NCBI GenBank assembly: GCA_026120185.1
Contig: JANUWF010000008.1
Location: 4,154,001 to 4,218,000 of the forward strand
Direction: 5' to 3'
DNA: 64,000 nt
Origin: Voacanga thouarsii
Taxonomy: Eukaryota; Streptophyta; Magnoliopsida; Gentianales; Apocynaceae
Under the pieces are notes generated by a model. It worked only from the letters and a program-made list of their open reading frames with translations, did not search any database and was not told the DNA's origin. A program made the position numbers and the translations under genes. Positions 1-14,400 of this stretch are shown piece by piece; positions within the stretch are counted from its first letter, which is position 1, and every line of letters starts with the position of its first letter.

Positions 1-3000
1 GGGAGAGAAAAATAATAATTTAATATTGATAGTTAAGACCTTGGCCTATTGTAGTGGAGGAAAAAAAAATCAGAAATGATACAAAATGATTAAATTATCT
101 ATAATAACCAAACAAATCTGGAGCATGAAACAGGTTATCTAAAATGTTGATGAGATTATAGTCATCCATAATGAAATACACAACCTTCCATTAAATCTAA
201 ACCATTGATTGAGAAAGTTGGGAAAGAAAAAAGTTAAAAAGTACAAAAATAATCATTTGTAAAGACAATTTCCTCTCCTTTCCATATTTAAAATATGACA
301 TTTACATTAGATAGGACAACTCTTGGTATTCCAATCAATAGTCTATATGGAACTTCTATATAACACTACATGCATGGGTATTGTGTTGAATTTAGTATTT
401 GCCCTTTCCCATAATTATTGGAAACATTCTTTTAATTGGGATATGAAGTTCTTCTCATGCTGTCTTCCATAAGAATATTTTAATAGCTTAGTGCTCTTAG
501 TTTTGAATGAGGAGGGGAGGGGGAAGGTGTTGTGAAAGATGAAAAGTTCGTCATTTAGCTATCAAATTTGAGATGAAGTTGGCAAGACAATTTGAAAGCA
601 ATAAAAATTGGTAGATTTATACAATAATTTTTCTGTCTGTAGTTTGTTCACATATGTGACATGCATATACCTTCTTATATTAGATACATACCATGTTTTT
701 ATTATATTATGCAATTTAAGAATACTTAATGTTGTTTATGTGTTTCTTCAATTATTCCTTTATGATTCAGTTACTATATGGGAAACTTTTGGCATGCTAT
801 AGGCATTCTTTTATATCTAATTTTTAAGTGCTTTTTCAAGGCATGTCCTCAAAGTAGTTGAGTGCATATATTATAATTTTTAGTATTAATTTTTACTAGG
901 TCTAAGCCTCGAGCAATTGTTTTTCATTTTTCTATAATTTAAAATATGTTGTATTTATGTACATGCTCTCTATCAATCAAAATTTATAAATCTTCTCTAA
1001 TTTGGTCTAAGATTTTGAAGTGTAAAATTATTCATCACGTAAAAATTATATTCTTAATATAATTCTGAAAATAAAATTTTTTTTCTAAAATTTCACTTGT
1101 AGAAGTCGTTACGTGTTGCATTCTAATGCAATTTCAGATACCAAGTGGCAACACCACAACATTTATTTCACGTCATGTATTTTCCTTTATACTGATTTGG
1201 GTTTTCGAAAGAAAAGGATTCGTACGAGGTTGTAATTTGTCTGTGTGATGCTGTTATGGAAAAGTGAAATCTCACTGGAAACCTAATTCAAAAGTTCCCT
1301 TCATGAATATCTTGTTTTTGTTTTTGCTTTAAATGGTGTTGAAAGAATCATCTTATTTCCACCAACTTAGGGAAGACTCATTTATTGAAACACGTTTTAT
1401 TGAATTTTTTATAGACATATTCAAGTAGTTTTTTATGTTCAATAAATTGAACTGTATTAATAAAAGTAGGCAAATATTATAAGTTTGATCTATATTAATT
1501 CCTCATAAAGAGAAAAAGGAAGAAAAAAATGTTGGATCAACTTCGAAGTGTGTAACACCTTTGATATAGGGACGTAACCAAAAACTTAGGATTGGAGGCA
1601 AATTATATAAAAGAAAATGTTAAAAGATAATCCTTAAAAAAATTTTGAAGGATGTTGTGCGATTTTGAGTGTGGGAAATATCACCAATAAATTAAAATTT
1701 AATGGGTTGTATTTGTTCTCTTTAACACACAATTAAATTTTAATTAAAATACCAAAATACTCAAAACACACAATTGGGCAAGTACACCCATCGTATAGTA
1801 TAGAATTTAATGGCAAGTATCGAAGATTCTTGGAAAAAGAATAAAGGTACCACTACTAACTCTTTTTCTATTGTTTAGTCTAATGAATAAATGGAATAAA
1901 CTAATTGCACTGGATGAACAAAGAGAACAAATACAACCCTTAGAAGATTGGTCACGAGAAAACCAAAGATAAGAAAAGGAGTGTAAGGCATAAACTTGTC
2001 AAGAATCCTCCTAAATTAGCCAAGTACTAAATCAAACATAAGATAGTTAAATTCCTAATTCTAACGCCGGTAGAGGTCACAAATACAAAACCACTCTCTC
2101 TCTTGAATTATGAAATTTCTATTTTTAAGCCAATTAAAGGATATATTTATCTCTCTAATTGAACCTAAGAAGTATTAAGTACAAACTCCCAAATTATACG
2201 GAAGCACCTAATACCCCTATCTCTAGGTGATATCAAACTCTCAACGATTACCAAATTCTAATCCCTCGACCTCTTTCTCGAGTTAATCGAAGGAAAACCC
2301 ATATTGAACCTATTAATTAGAACTCAACTCCTAACCCCATCTCTCAAATTCATTAAGAGAAAGAAATCCAAATAATAAATCCAACACAATAAAAGTAAGT
2401 AATCATTCATTAGGAATTGGAAATCAACAAATTAAGAATAGATTTGACATAAGAACAAATTAGGATTCATCCCTTCAAGAACAATTAAAACAATCCATAC
2501 AAATTAATAGAAGAACACAAAGAAAAGAGAGTAAGAAATGCTCATGCATAAGTTGTCTCTTTTTCTCCATCTTCAGTCTTCTTGAATCAACCTCCAAATC
2601 TTTTCAATCTTTTCTCTCTTGTGTGTGGGTGTTATTTCCTCTTGTTGGCCACTCAAAATGGTTTGGAAAAGTTCTATTTATAGGCATTGGAAAAGCTCTA
2701 AAAATCGCTTAAAATTAGATCTGCATTTCTATTCTGCAAACTTACACAGCGCCATCGGAGTTGATCTGCATGACGCCGTCTACTCTGAGCATCTCCTTTT
2801 TTTTAGCCAGCTATATCTTTTTTTTTTTTTGGTCTTCTTCTTCTCTTTTCTTTTTCTTCAATTTTTCTCTTTTTTCATCATTTTCTTCATTCAATCCTCA
2901 TTTATTTAATATTACACAAAATAATATAAAATTGTGAGAGTGAGTAATTATTTAAAAATTATTTTACAATAAATATAATACAATTTATATATAAAATAAG

Positions 3001-5274
3001 TGCATAATGAGCACTTATCAAGGGATGAAATATAAAATTTAAATAGACTTTTTAAAAATTTGTAATTATTAAAGTAAAATCGAAAATTTTAAAAATTTTG
3101 GCACCCCTTAGCTCCATCTCTGCTTTGATAATTCATTTTTAAATTGCACCAATATTCTTATCCATATTGGACAGATAAAAAAATATTCTGTTTATTCTAA
3201 ATACCAATTGATTTCACATATTTTTTTGACTAATTTTGCCTTTGATAACAGGAAAAAAATTGCAACAAATAATTGTTTTTTAGTCTTAAAAAATCTTAGT
3301 TATTTCTTGTTTGTTAACAAAAGTATGATCAAGCCATGAGAAGGTAATAGCAACCCTAAAAATGTAATATTCCATGTAAAGGCAGTAAGCATGCTGAGGT
3401 CTCACCAACCAAGCCTAGGGGTGCCATTGTCCTCTATTAAGGTATAACCGTCAGAAGGGAACATTCCGAGCAAAAGAGTGGCTTGGGTAGTGGCATTTCC
3501 TTCCAAAGAGATGCCCCTAAATCCATACTACTAAAGTTTCTCTCTCTAGTTGCTTGACTTGACCTCCTCACTTCTTGATGGACCCCAACTGACTATAGCG
3601 GGTTTCTCTTTATAGAAGCTGTTATTCCACCACATGCCTTTCTTCACTCTCCTCTCCATAGCACGTCCCCATTGAAAAACAATGTGGAATAGTAGTGTAT
3701 GGCCTCCACGAATCTCCCCAAGAAGGAACTCGCATGGCTTAGATCTTGCATTAAAACAGTCACAACTTTGGGAGACAACATATCAAAAAGCAATACAATA
3801 TTCAATGATGACAAGCCAAAGGGCTCATGCACTATTCACTTCATATTCCTACACACCGCACAAATAATTTCAAAGGCGACTTTGAAATAATTGCGGACAT
3901 AAGATCCAATCTTCAATGCACATAAGCCTCCGCTTCTATTTGTGAGTCAGATGGTAGTAAAAATTCAAGGTATCTAGCTTACGAAACGACAAAGACAAAG
4001 GGATTCACAACCGAGAAGATAATGTCACTCTAATCCTACCCATTCAAATTTCTATTTGCACATTTTGGCATTCACATTACATGCATTTGAATGTGAGGAA
4101 TTCATGTAAACACTCATGCCAAGTGAAAATTGCATGACTTTATCAATGTTTGCAAGAGAATGAGAACCATTGGACAATGGAAAGGCTTCAGTAGATAGAT
4201 AAGAAGCATACTATTTTTCTGATGAAAATCCTAACTTTGTAGTATTACTGACTCTTATTCGACTATCCCTTCAACTTTTGAACCAGTAACCAAAAGATGT
4301 ATTTTATTCATGTAATTTAAAAGAACATATTGAATCAAAACAGTGTTCACTTAAAAAAAACAACTACAAAAATAGTAATGTTCAAGAAGTTTGAGGATAG
4401 ATGAGTATTAATTAGCCAAGAGTAGGGAAAGCTTAAGCCACGACTTGGTACTATTGTAAGAACTATAGGATATTAGTGTCAGATTTGGTGATGTCATATA
4501 GAGAATGCTGCAACCAGTGGACCGCAACAGCTTCCCTCTTCACCTTCAATTTATCCAGATCCAAGTTTCCAACTTTATCAGCAACCGAGTTGAACTCGAA
4601 TGGAAGACCTAATTATATTTTCATATGCTAATAGAGATAGATATGTTTATATAGATATACATAGCTTTAGATAAAGAGATTTAGAGATGTAAAAATAGAT
4701 ATGTTCACTTGAAACTATAAGTTTGCCTATGTATTCAATTAATTGTTGGAATTTGATTAGATGATGCTTTGGATTCTGCTCATAATTTGAAAAAGTTATT
4801 TCAAAACTTTAGATTTCAAGGTATTATGCTTTGGTTTATATAATGAACTAAAGATAAGTAGCTATAGCATAGGCTAACGGAGAAAGACAATTGTAAACTT
4901 GTGAAACAAATGAAGCGAGAATTTGAGTCACATGACAATATATATAGAAATAATATATAATATTAGATGACACATATTAATATCGAATGCAATTATATGT
5001 CATTACCATAATATTTCTTTTCTATTATTATCTTACAAAATAATAAAATAAAAATTAAAATATGTACTCTTACAATGCACGACTTCAAGAATTAAATGAC
5101 GCTAAAAATATACAAAATTAAAATCCTCAAATGTTTGAAGGTCAATTGGCAATAATTTCAACATCAACATCCAATCAAATTCTTATTTCACTGTCCAATT
5201 AGCCATCTTGCGTGGCTGCTCTTGATACCAATTACAAGAAGCGAATAAGCTCTCCCCCACAAAACCTCACTCCA
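1..5274. other. AT-rich intergenic DNA without a convincing gene
   Basis: Only short open frames occur here and none encodes a protein I recognise or shows coding character. The frames around 3.64-3.89 kb overlap on both strands and look like chance. Long A and T runs and AT-rich stretches dominate. A possible non-coding repeat at about 1.74-3.02 kb is listed separately. Confidence 0.6.
1740..3020. repeat. possible unclassified non-coding repeat
   Basis: The stretch opens with a phrase near 1772 (gggcaagtacacccatcg) and closes at 2998-3020 with a small hairpin (aagtgc, 7-base loop, gcactt) followed by atca. From memory, similar openings and closings recur in non-coding repeats of many plant genomes, but I cannot name the class. 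No terminal repeats and no protein are visible, so this is a weak call based on style only. Confidence 0.22.
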
Positions 5275-5283
5275 TTATATATT
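5275..5283 (+). promoter_or_regulatory. candidate TATA box of the CLPTM1-like gene
   Basis: The sequence ttatatatt lies about 155 bases before the ATG at 5436. That would place transcription start near 5310 and leave a 5' leader of about 125 bases, which is plausible for a plant gene. It is a position and composition call only. TATA-like words are common in this AT-rich DNA. Confidence 0.3.
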
Positions 5284-5435
5284 CCGTCTCTTAAAAAATC
5301 TATCCCTTTTTCGTTTGCATCGATCTCATCTGACAAATCTCCCAGTATCGAGTACCTCCTCACTGCGGCGCCCTGCTGGTGGTGGTGTGGGCGGTGATTA
5401 ATTTTTAGTAATTTAATTAGTGCGAGAGTGGAAGT

Positions 5436-8400
5436 ATGGCGCCGCCAGCGAATGGTGGTGGTGGTGGTGGTGATGGAGGAGGAGGAGGAGGAGGAGGAGG
5501 AGGAGGGAGGCAGCAACAACAGCAGCAGCCGGGAATGGGGCAGATGCTAACGGGAATAATAAGAGTGGCGGTGTTCTGGTACTTCGCGTCTAAATTTTTC
5601 GGTCCGAAACGTCCTCTCTCTCCCAACCAGCCTTCTACTCAGATCTCCAATCTCTTCCACAAAGGCGAAACTTTGGTCCGTTTCCATCCCTGTTTCTTTA
5701 TCGTGTCTGTAACATAAGGCTTTTTATAGTATATATTTTTTCTTGGGAAGTTTGGCTTTAGGGTTTTTGTAATCAACCAAGTACTTGAATAATAAACGAA
5801 TTGGAGCTATACAGAGATTCTGTTTCCAAAAGTAGTTTCTTCTGCGAAGTTTCGAGATGAACTAGAAATTCAAAAACATTAGTAATAGTTTGTGGATGGC
5901 ATAACAGATTTTATTGGTATACGTGGTAAAATCTCTCATCATAAGGATAAGTTTTCTGGCCACAATCAAGTAACCGAGCATACTTAGTAGGTTTATTTGT
6001 GGCTCTTCTATTGTAGATATTATATGAATGTGATTTTGTTGGTCTCTTACTGTACAAGATATTGCCTTATGGAAAAGTTGCGAACAGATGCAACTCATTG
6101 TATTCAAGTGTTTCTATTTTGATAAAAATTGCTCAAAATGAGTAGCAAAGGCTTGGTTCAACATATTTGTCAATGATCATAGGCACGCCCATAGTTTAAG
6201 GTAACTGGTTTAAGTGAAATTATTAAAAGGTGCACAAAAAAAAATTTCAATATTGTTTTGCAATGAACACTAGTTTTGTTAATTACTAGAAAAGCAGCAT
6301 GGAAAATGGAAATTATTGAAAAGGGAGCTTGGAAGTTTCAAAACAATAAAAAAGAAAAAAAAAAAAGAGATCATCCTTTTTAGGGCTTTCAACTTCCACG
6401 TCTTTATAATAATTGTGGAACTTCTTCATGCCTCTAGTGATTACAAAATTTTGTCCTTTTTAATAAGTTCACAAAACTTATATGCTTTTCATGAATTAGC
6501 AAAGTCCTGGTGTCCTTTTCTAAATTCTGCCACGATTAAATTTCTAGATAAAATGGGTCCATACATTTTTGGTGATGAGTGATCCCCTTATAATAGATCA
6601 CAACAGATAATCCACAAGGGGATGAATGTGATTGATAGAACTGCATCCTTTCACTTTTTAGCATTGATAAGCCGAATGTATAGGAGGATGGTGCTGTACA
6701 AAAAAGGACAAACATGATATAGGGGGTAAAACGGAATGTAGGTTTATTTTTACACTTGCAAGGTGAAACATCTCTTTACATCACCTGCAAGACAAGAGTG
6801 AGGTTAGTTCTTATTGCTGATGGTTGAAAAATTGGGCTAATAACTCTAATTTCTATTTAATAACACCAGATCAATTCTTTGAGCTGGTATTTGAAACACA
6901 CTACTGGCAGTAACGTGCATTAGTTCATAAGGAATGTTATAATTTGCATTCATGACAGTAAATGCAGCTGGCGGAGAATCTCGTTTAAGGAAGAATTTTG
7001 GTTGGATAATTGCTGGAATAGTTTTGTGCATAGATGATATTAATTCAATGATTCTTCTGTTAAGGCAGAATGAAGGAAGAGTTGTTGTTTGATGAAATAC
7101 CTTAGGATTCTTAGAAAACAAGAGGTAATAAAGGGTAGAGTAAAATGTAGATGAGCATGACATTTTTTGGTAGAGGAAGGATTTTGGAGTCGTATCTCTG
7201 GCATGAGGATTTTGGAGTTGTAATCTGGTGAAAGAATGTTTGAACTCTATAGCTCATCCAAGATGCAAGTTGATGGACTCTTCACTTCCAGAGTTTTGTA
7301 GGAAAAAGAGAATTGCTTATAATTCTTCCTCTGGGCAGTTTAAGGCCCAAAGGTAGTACTTGTAGGATCCAATAGTGTAAGGGCATGGACAAGCAAAGAG
7401 CAAGAAGGGTGGTTTCCTCTATGTATGCCTCAAATAGGACATTTAGATTGTCAAGCCAAAAGGTAAGAGTTGTAAGACCCTAGTTTGTAAGCATTTATAG
7501 AAAGGTAATGCAACGTGAATGGTATAAGCCTAGGTGGAAATTTGAATTGACAGATAGTTAACCATTCAGTTGAGGCTGAAAAAGCATGCTCAAGGGGGGT
7601 TACTTGATTCTGTAGTACTCTAGAGCTAAAGCAGGGGACAGGATGTATATCTTTTGGGGTTGAATGTTAAGATTTTGTGTATTGATTTTGGGTGGGTATG
7701 TATGAAGGTGAAAAAGTTGAAAATTGACTGACATTCCAAATCTACTTTTCGCTAGCATTGCGATTTTGTGTTTCTCAGCAAATTATACACATTCACGCAC
7801 ACAAATTCAGACAAGCCCAGAGTGAGGATGTAAATTGCAAAATGTGAATACCTATATGACTTGTTTGCATACGAGGATGAAGCTTCAATCATGGAACTTC
7901 TTTTCATTTTTCTTAGTAATTCGTTGATTTGAAGGATGAAGAGGCACAAGTGAAAGTGGGATGCCTCGTCACACACTATATGTTCTGGTAAGGAAGGTTT
8001 TGGTATCCACCTTCAGTGGTTGTGGAATAGCTGGTCATGAAGTTCTTATGGTCTAGTTAATAAAATGAATCTGGTGGTTAATTGATAATACAGGTTGAGA
8101 AATTCTATAATACATGATCATAGGCCTTCTATAGATATAATTTAGTCACAGAAAAATCTCCTTTGCCTCTGGTCCCCTCATACCTTATGCGTAGTACGAG
8201 GATAACCAGGTGTAATACATACTTTCTTTTTAAAATGTCTCAATACCAAGCCATGCTAAAAGTGTCGAGAAAAAATATTTTTCAACAGTTTCATACAAAT
8301 GCTTTCAGTTTCATGCTTTGATGGCCATGTTTTCTTTTTTCTGATGTTCCTAACTTCTAAATAACAAGAAAAATACCTTTTGATGCATAGAACTTGATGT

Positions 8401-11400
8401 TTGTGCTAGTCAAATCCTAAGAAAATTCTCTCTCTGGTAGCTTCTTCTAAGGCTTGGAATTAAAGAGGGAAATGACAACATATTTCCTGTTGATAAAAGT
8501 GAAGTCTTGAAAGCCATTACTAAATACCAAAGATAATTTGAGCACTAAAAACAAAATACGAGATTCTGTTAGTGCGTGAGCCTCTCTACTCTTTTGGAAG
8601 AGTTTGGTTTCTGAAGTTCAACCTTAGATTTCCATTTTAAGTAGTTATTTTGAACTCCTTGCTTTCAGCCTTCAAGATCAAAGCAGCTGAACTGAGACAT
8701 GTAAGTCAAATGAGGATGGAAATGCAATGTTCTATTAGAAGTAGCAAAGTGACTTTAAATTTTGAACCTGTTACATGCTTATGGCACATAGCGTGAATCT
8801 TTTTCTCTTTCTTTCTTGTCCGCTTTTAATAAGAAGGGGATTCATGAGTCCTATTATATCCACTGAAGAATGCAGTGCAAGCCTTATACATAGTTTGTAT
8901 CACATGGGAACTTAATTTTTCCTCCATTGTATAATTTTCTTAAATTCAAGCTTCATATGGTGGTTATGTACGTTTCTTCTTATATTTTAGAACAACTCAA
9001 GCTAAAAGGGCCTGTCACCTGTTCTTTGTGAAAGTTCGATAACTCTAGGGTATCCTCTGATTGGCTTTATGTTTTTAGTTATGGTTTTGGAAATAAGAAT
9101 GAATCACACACACACACATACATACATATTTGTTTTTAGAATGAAAATTCATTTGAGTTGGATCCAAGACCAATTTTTTTTTATTTTTTTGGATTGGAAA
9201 GCCAATCCAAATACGCTTTCTTGTTATTGGGATTTTTTTTTTCCTAACCTTCAGATGCATTTTAGGAAAGCAATTCTAAGGTTGATTTCTGAAATCTATC
9301 AAATAAATAATTATTCTTAATGTATGCAAGTTTTTTTTCTCACTCTTTGCTCTAAATGGCATCCTATCTGATGACATCCTTTTCCCTTTTGGAAATGTAG
9401 AACCTAAGATAAGCAACAGATTATATAAGTATTTATGTGGACAGAAGGACCATCTTCTGTAGGACATGTGGTTGAATTGTTCTGTAAATATGATTTTCTC
9501 TGTGCTTTTGCCCTTTTTTCTTCCACTTAAAGTTGTTTTTACCTTTATTTTACAGGACATGTGGGTTTATCTTTCTGAGCAAGAGTATTTTGATGACTTT
9601 AGTAATGAAGGGGCACTTGTTTGGCATGAGACAAACATACCGTATGCAGTTTGGGGACCAGAGAGTAGTAGGCGTGTTTCTTTGAAGTATCAGCCATCAG
9701 AGGTATTCTTCTGAGATGCAATACATATGTTAGTTATTTCTTCCATTTTCATGACTGATAGGTATTTGGCAGTGGTGGTTTGACTCTGTCAGTGTGTTTG
9801 AGCCGTTCAAAAATATTTAGAGTGATTTGGGTACTTATATTGTATTGGTTACTTCTGTGTGGTGTCAAATATTCTTCTTTTTCACAGGGCTTAAAGAACA
9901 ATGGGAGTCTTTATTGTCATGTTTTCTTTGCACGCTCTGGCTTCCCCCCAGATTCTAACGATCCTGAGTTCCAACCGTCCTCTGTCTTTGAGCGGACACA
10001 TGGTAAGTTATTCTCTTGAATCTGTTTATGCCATATTCATAGTTATGTATACAAATCTGATTGGGTGAATTGATATCTAATGTGACCTTTACCCCTATTT
10101 AGCCATTGTGACATATTTGCCGAAGTCAAAGCGAGACAAGAGAAAGAGTTTGTTGGGAAACAGTAAAGACTCAAACATGGATGAGTCAGAGGCCCAGGTA
10201 AGTTTTCCTTCATAGGGTCCCAATATTTGTCATCTACAAATACAGTGCTTTCTTTCTGTTCATTTTCTCTTCTGAAGGGTCTCTAGCATGAATCACAATT
10301 GAATTGGTTTAGGTTGTTGAGGATGATGAAGCTGATACGAAAGATGATGGGCCAGTTGAATGGGTTTCATACTGGAAACCAAATGTCACAATCAATTTGG
10401 TTGATGATTTCACAGGGTATGCTTGCCCATAAGTTTTTGCAGTAATTGCAATTTTAATATCGTAAATTTGTGATTATGATTCAGAACCTTCTTCCATCTT
10501 AGATATTGGCTTCTAAATGTATTTTCTTGTTGATACTTGTATTATACCTCTTCATAAATTTTCCTGTAATTTATATTCTTTTTTCATATTTAACATTACT
10601 GTTTCAGCTAGTAGGTTCTATGTTGGGAACCATAAAAATTTGGGTAATTCCATTATCTAACAATTAGAAAATGCATACTTTAATAAACATTGGAAGTATC
10701 TCTCCGGAACAATGTGATTGTAAAAGCAGCTTTTTGTTTCGCAAGTTATGCCCATATTTGTTTTTGTCTATGTTGTATGTCTTGAGACAATTTCAACCTT
10801 GAAGCACTTCAGAAATAATTAGGCATAGCATAATTATCTGATACTTGTGCCGAAGGAGTTTGACCTCCTAATTCTTTGTCTGTATTTGTATTTAAAATGA
10901 AGTTGTTGCCCGAATACTTCACTAATCCGTGCCAAAGTCAAACTAATAAATTCTATTTGGTGTGGGAAGAATAAGGAGTGGGTGCTGTTGCACCATCCAA
11001 GAAGAATTGGTTGGGTTGTAGTGTGAACAGCTTTCCTTTGAAGTATTTCCATTTCTCCCAAAGTTGCCATTGTTTTTTCAATGGAAAGGTCTTATAAATG
11101 GGTGTCGAGAGGACAAAATTCCCAAAAGGAAAAAAAATGCTCTAAAATTGAAGAAATTGGATGACAGCTATGCCAAATGAAGGATCACGATTGAAAGCAA
11201 CTAAATAAAACCCACAATTCAATAAGCAAACTATATTCATTGGTAGATTCAGAGGCAAAAGGATTTTGAGCGACAGTTACAAGCTATGGGAGCTGAAATG
11301 CACCATGGTTCCATTATACTGGTTTGGAAATAGCTGTGTTGAAACTCATTATTCTAGTGATATAGAAATGGTGGTTAGGAAAGAGAGGCTGAGACAGGAA

Positions 11401-14400
11401 CCTTGTCAATTGTAATAAGCAGAGTTGAAACATGAGATCACAGATAATAATGATGTAAGAGCAATTGTAAAATTGTGAGACAGAAGATGGAAAGAAAACT
11501 GGGAGTATGACAGCTTGCGGAAGCCAGGAACAAAAGTAGGGGTTGAAGTTGTAAAAGTTGTTTGTGCTTTAGAATACCTCTTGATAGCCTGATGCACTAA
11601 ATGATTACAAAATTAGTATATGCTCTGCAATCTTTGTTCTGGTTTACTTTATAAGAATTCTGGAGAAAGAGTTTACATCCTTCTATTTGTCGGGCCTTCA
11701 GAGTTTCTCATGGATATTCTGCAGGACTAGTTTTATTTTTCTTCCTTTTTTATGTCTCAGTTTTGCACAAGGATATATTTCACAATTTCCAGTTTTTCTG
11801 TAAATCCCCAGTAGATTTGAGATATAGCTACTCCTTAGAACTTGTATTTTAGAGTTTTACTGCTTTAGGCTACCAGGATTAGATTGATGGGCAATTGTAT
11901 GGTGTCTATTGAGTTTCTGTCTCAGCCTCTCTTTCCTAGCCATTATTTCTAGAAAGATCTGATAATATTGAGATTTTGTAGCTCTCTTCAATTTTGTTTT
12001 GGTAAATCATATGAAATTCTTGGTTTTAATCTATGGATTCTTTGCCTTTCTTTCTTCTGGTAACTGACTTATGTTACTTTGTCTTGTGAGTAATGAGTTC
12101 CACCATAGCCATTACCATTCCCTACAAAAAACTGTACTAGAAAACCATCCCATTGGTACTTGTTCCTGTATTCTATTGTCAGACCTTGAACAGCCCCTGT
12201 TTTGGCGTACAGCCATGTTCTGTTTATGACTCCTTTTGCCCTTAAAAAGCTTTCCTTTTGAATCTCCTTTTTTAATTATTCACTATATATAGGGAATAGT
12301 ATATATAGGGAATAGGATATATGTATGTACCAATAAAAGATGCAATTGGTTTTGACTGCAAAATAATACTACAAAGTCAATAGCTAAAGATATGATTGTG
12401 AACCGAGAAGAAAAGTTGAAGAGAATTTGGATGCTGAACGTTTTTTTTTTTTTTTTTAAATAATATATAAAAATTTTGGTTTTCCTTTGGCAGAGTCAAC
12501 CTCTTATGGTTTGAGATGTTTTGAGTTTAACAATTAAAGGAAAGTGTGTGAAAAAGGAAAGATCAAGAGAATACTGTTGGTGAAATATAATAATAATAAA
12601 TTAAAAGAATGCTGCTTTTGGGTTCCTTAGTTCCAAATCTTATGGCTGTACAAGTATGTTATGCTTTTGGCTCAAATAACTAGGGGATTTCTAAACTACA
12701 AATAAATGTTATTAAGACATCCTGGTACGGTTGGTGATAGCTTTGACTTCCACTGGTAGATATGTTTACTACAGTGTTCAGTTCCTAATAATAAAAAAAA
12801 AGGATTTCACTTGATTATCTGCTAAAGCAAAATTACATTGGTGACACCTATGCAATTGCTATTAACTTCTGAGCAGTTTGAATATTCTCGAGACATTCCT
12901 GTGGCTTGATTGTGTGATTTCTTTTCTTTTGGTGTTAAACTTATCAAGGACAGCTTGTTCTTTCATTGAACTTCTTTCTTGTAAGCTGCTTTAGTTGCAG
13001 GTATCCTAATTATTTGCCATCTATTGCAGGTATTTGAAGAATGCAGTTCCTCCTAATATTGCTCCCTGTATCCTTATACTCTTAATCTTCATTCTATATA
13101 AGCTTTGTTTTTTGGTTGGGTTTTATCCATTTTGAAGTTTTTTTTTTGTGCTTCTTAATCTGTAACCTTCAATTTTTATTCTCTTCATATTGCACTTTTA
13201 AGCTGTGTTCTAGAAGAATCAAGATATTTGAATTTTCTGCTTTGAGCAAACTGATCTTTTGTAGCAAGAAGGTTGAGAAAGAATTACTGGAATAACAAAG
13301 AAAAATAATACTGCTTTAATCATTGTTGTCTAGTAAAGCTTCTGAAATGAGAAAATTTGTAGAGAATAACTGATAGAAACAAGTGGCAGCATCCAGTTAA
13401 AAGTTTATAAGAGGAGGGGAAAAGGTGATTCTAAAGGCCAAACCTTAATTTGGCACACCGTAGATGATGGACAGCTCATATGGGAGTAATGAGTCTTTCT
13501 TTTTTGTAATAAGTCTTTCTTTTAGGTTGTTGTTTTATGAGTTTTAGAATTAAGAGTATTTTGGTAATGGGTGGGTTTGGAGAAGTTTCCTAAAGTTTAA
13601 ATTTCTGTTTAGTAGGATTCCTAAATTGGCTGGTTTCCTAAGGAGTCTAGTCCTAGTTAGTTAGAATTTTTGGTCTATAAATAGAGAAGTTCTCTATTAC
13701 CTATGGATGCTTTCTTTATTCAAATTAGTAAGAGTCATAGAGAGTTTCTGTAATTTCTGGTTGTGTGATGCAACCAAGCCCTAAGGTGTGACGCCTTAAG
13801 GTCCTTAGGTGTGACGCCTAGGGTTTCTCCTTCTTCTCTTAGTGTGCTGCTACGCAATGGTAAACAATATCTTTACTGGAATTCTGAAATTTCAGCAACT
13901 AGTTCTAGCTGTTCTAGTTTTCAGAAATTAGTTGGGCTGCCTAAAGGCTGTCCTGCATCAATTAACTCTGTTTCTTCATATAAACGATCTGTTAGAAATT
14001 GTTAGATCTTGTAGTTTTGCTCACTAGGAAATGGAGTGAGAGCAAGAGCAGAAGAGTAAATATACCAGGAAGTTTTCCTTGTCCAGAATGTAAATAAGAA
14101 ATATTTTTTATCCAATATGTTCAAAATACAAATATATTATCAAGAAACATAATTCTCCTTTTTGTGCAATAAAATCAAGTAATCAGGTATGCATGAAAGA
14201 GATATCATAGACAGAAGAATAAAGAAGCAAAATTAGAGTATACTAGCGAGAGAAGTTCAACATGGCTTAAGTGAGAATTATGGTTTTGTATTTTAATTTA
14301 TTAACTTGCAGCATGGACCATATAAGTCATGTGGTCATTGGACCTTGCATTTCATTTGGGTTGTAGAATCAACTGTCTATATGGTTTTAATAAAGCATAT

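Noticed and set aside
3644..3890. Cluster of overlapping short open frames on both strands
   Set aside because: Three mutually overlapping frames of about 62 codons with no homology look like chance.
5232..5626. Minus-strand frames rich in Ser, Pro or Cys runs opposite exon 1
   Set aside because: They are shadows of the GGT/GGA repeats of the real exon on the plus strand.
6846..7163. 105-codon minus-strand open frame in intron 1
   Set aside because: It resembles no known protein and sits within an intron of a conserved gene without supporting signals.
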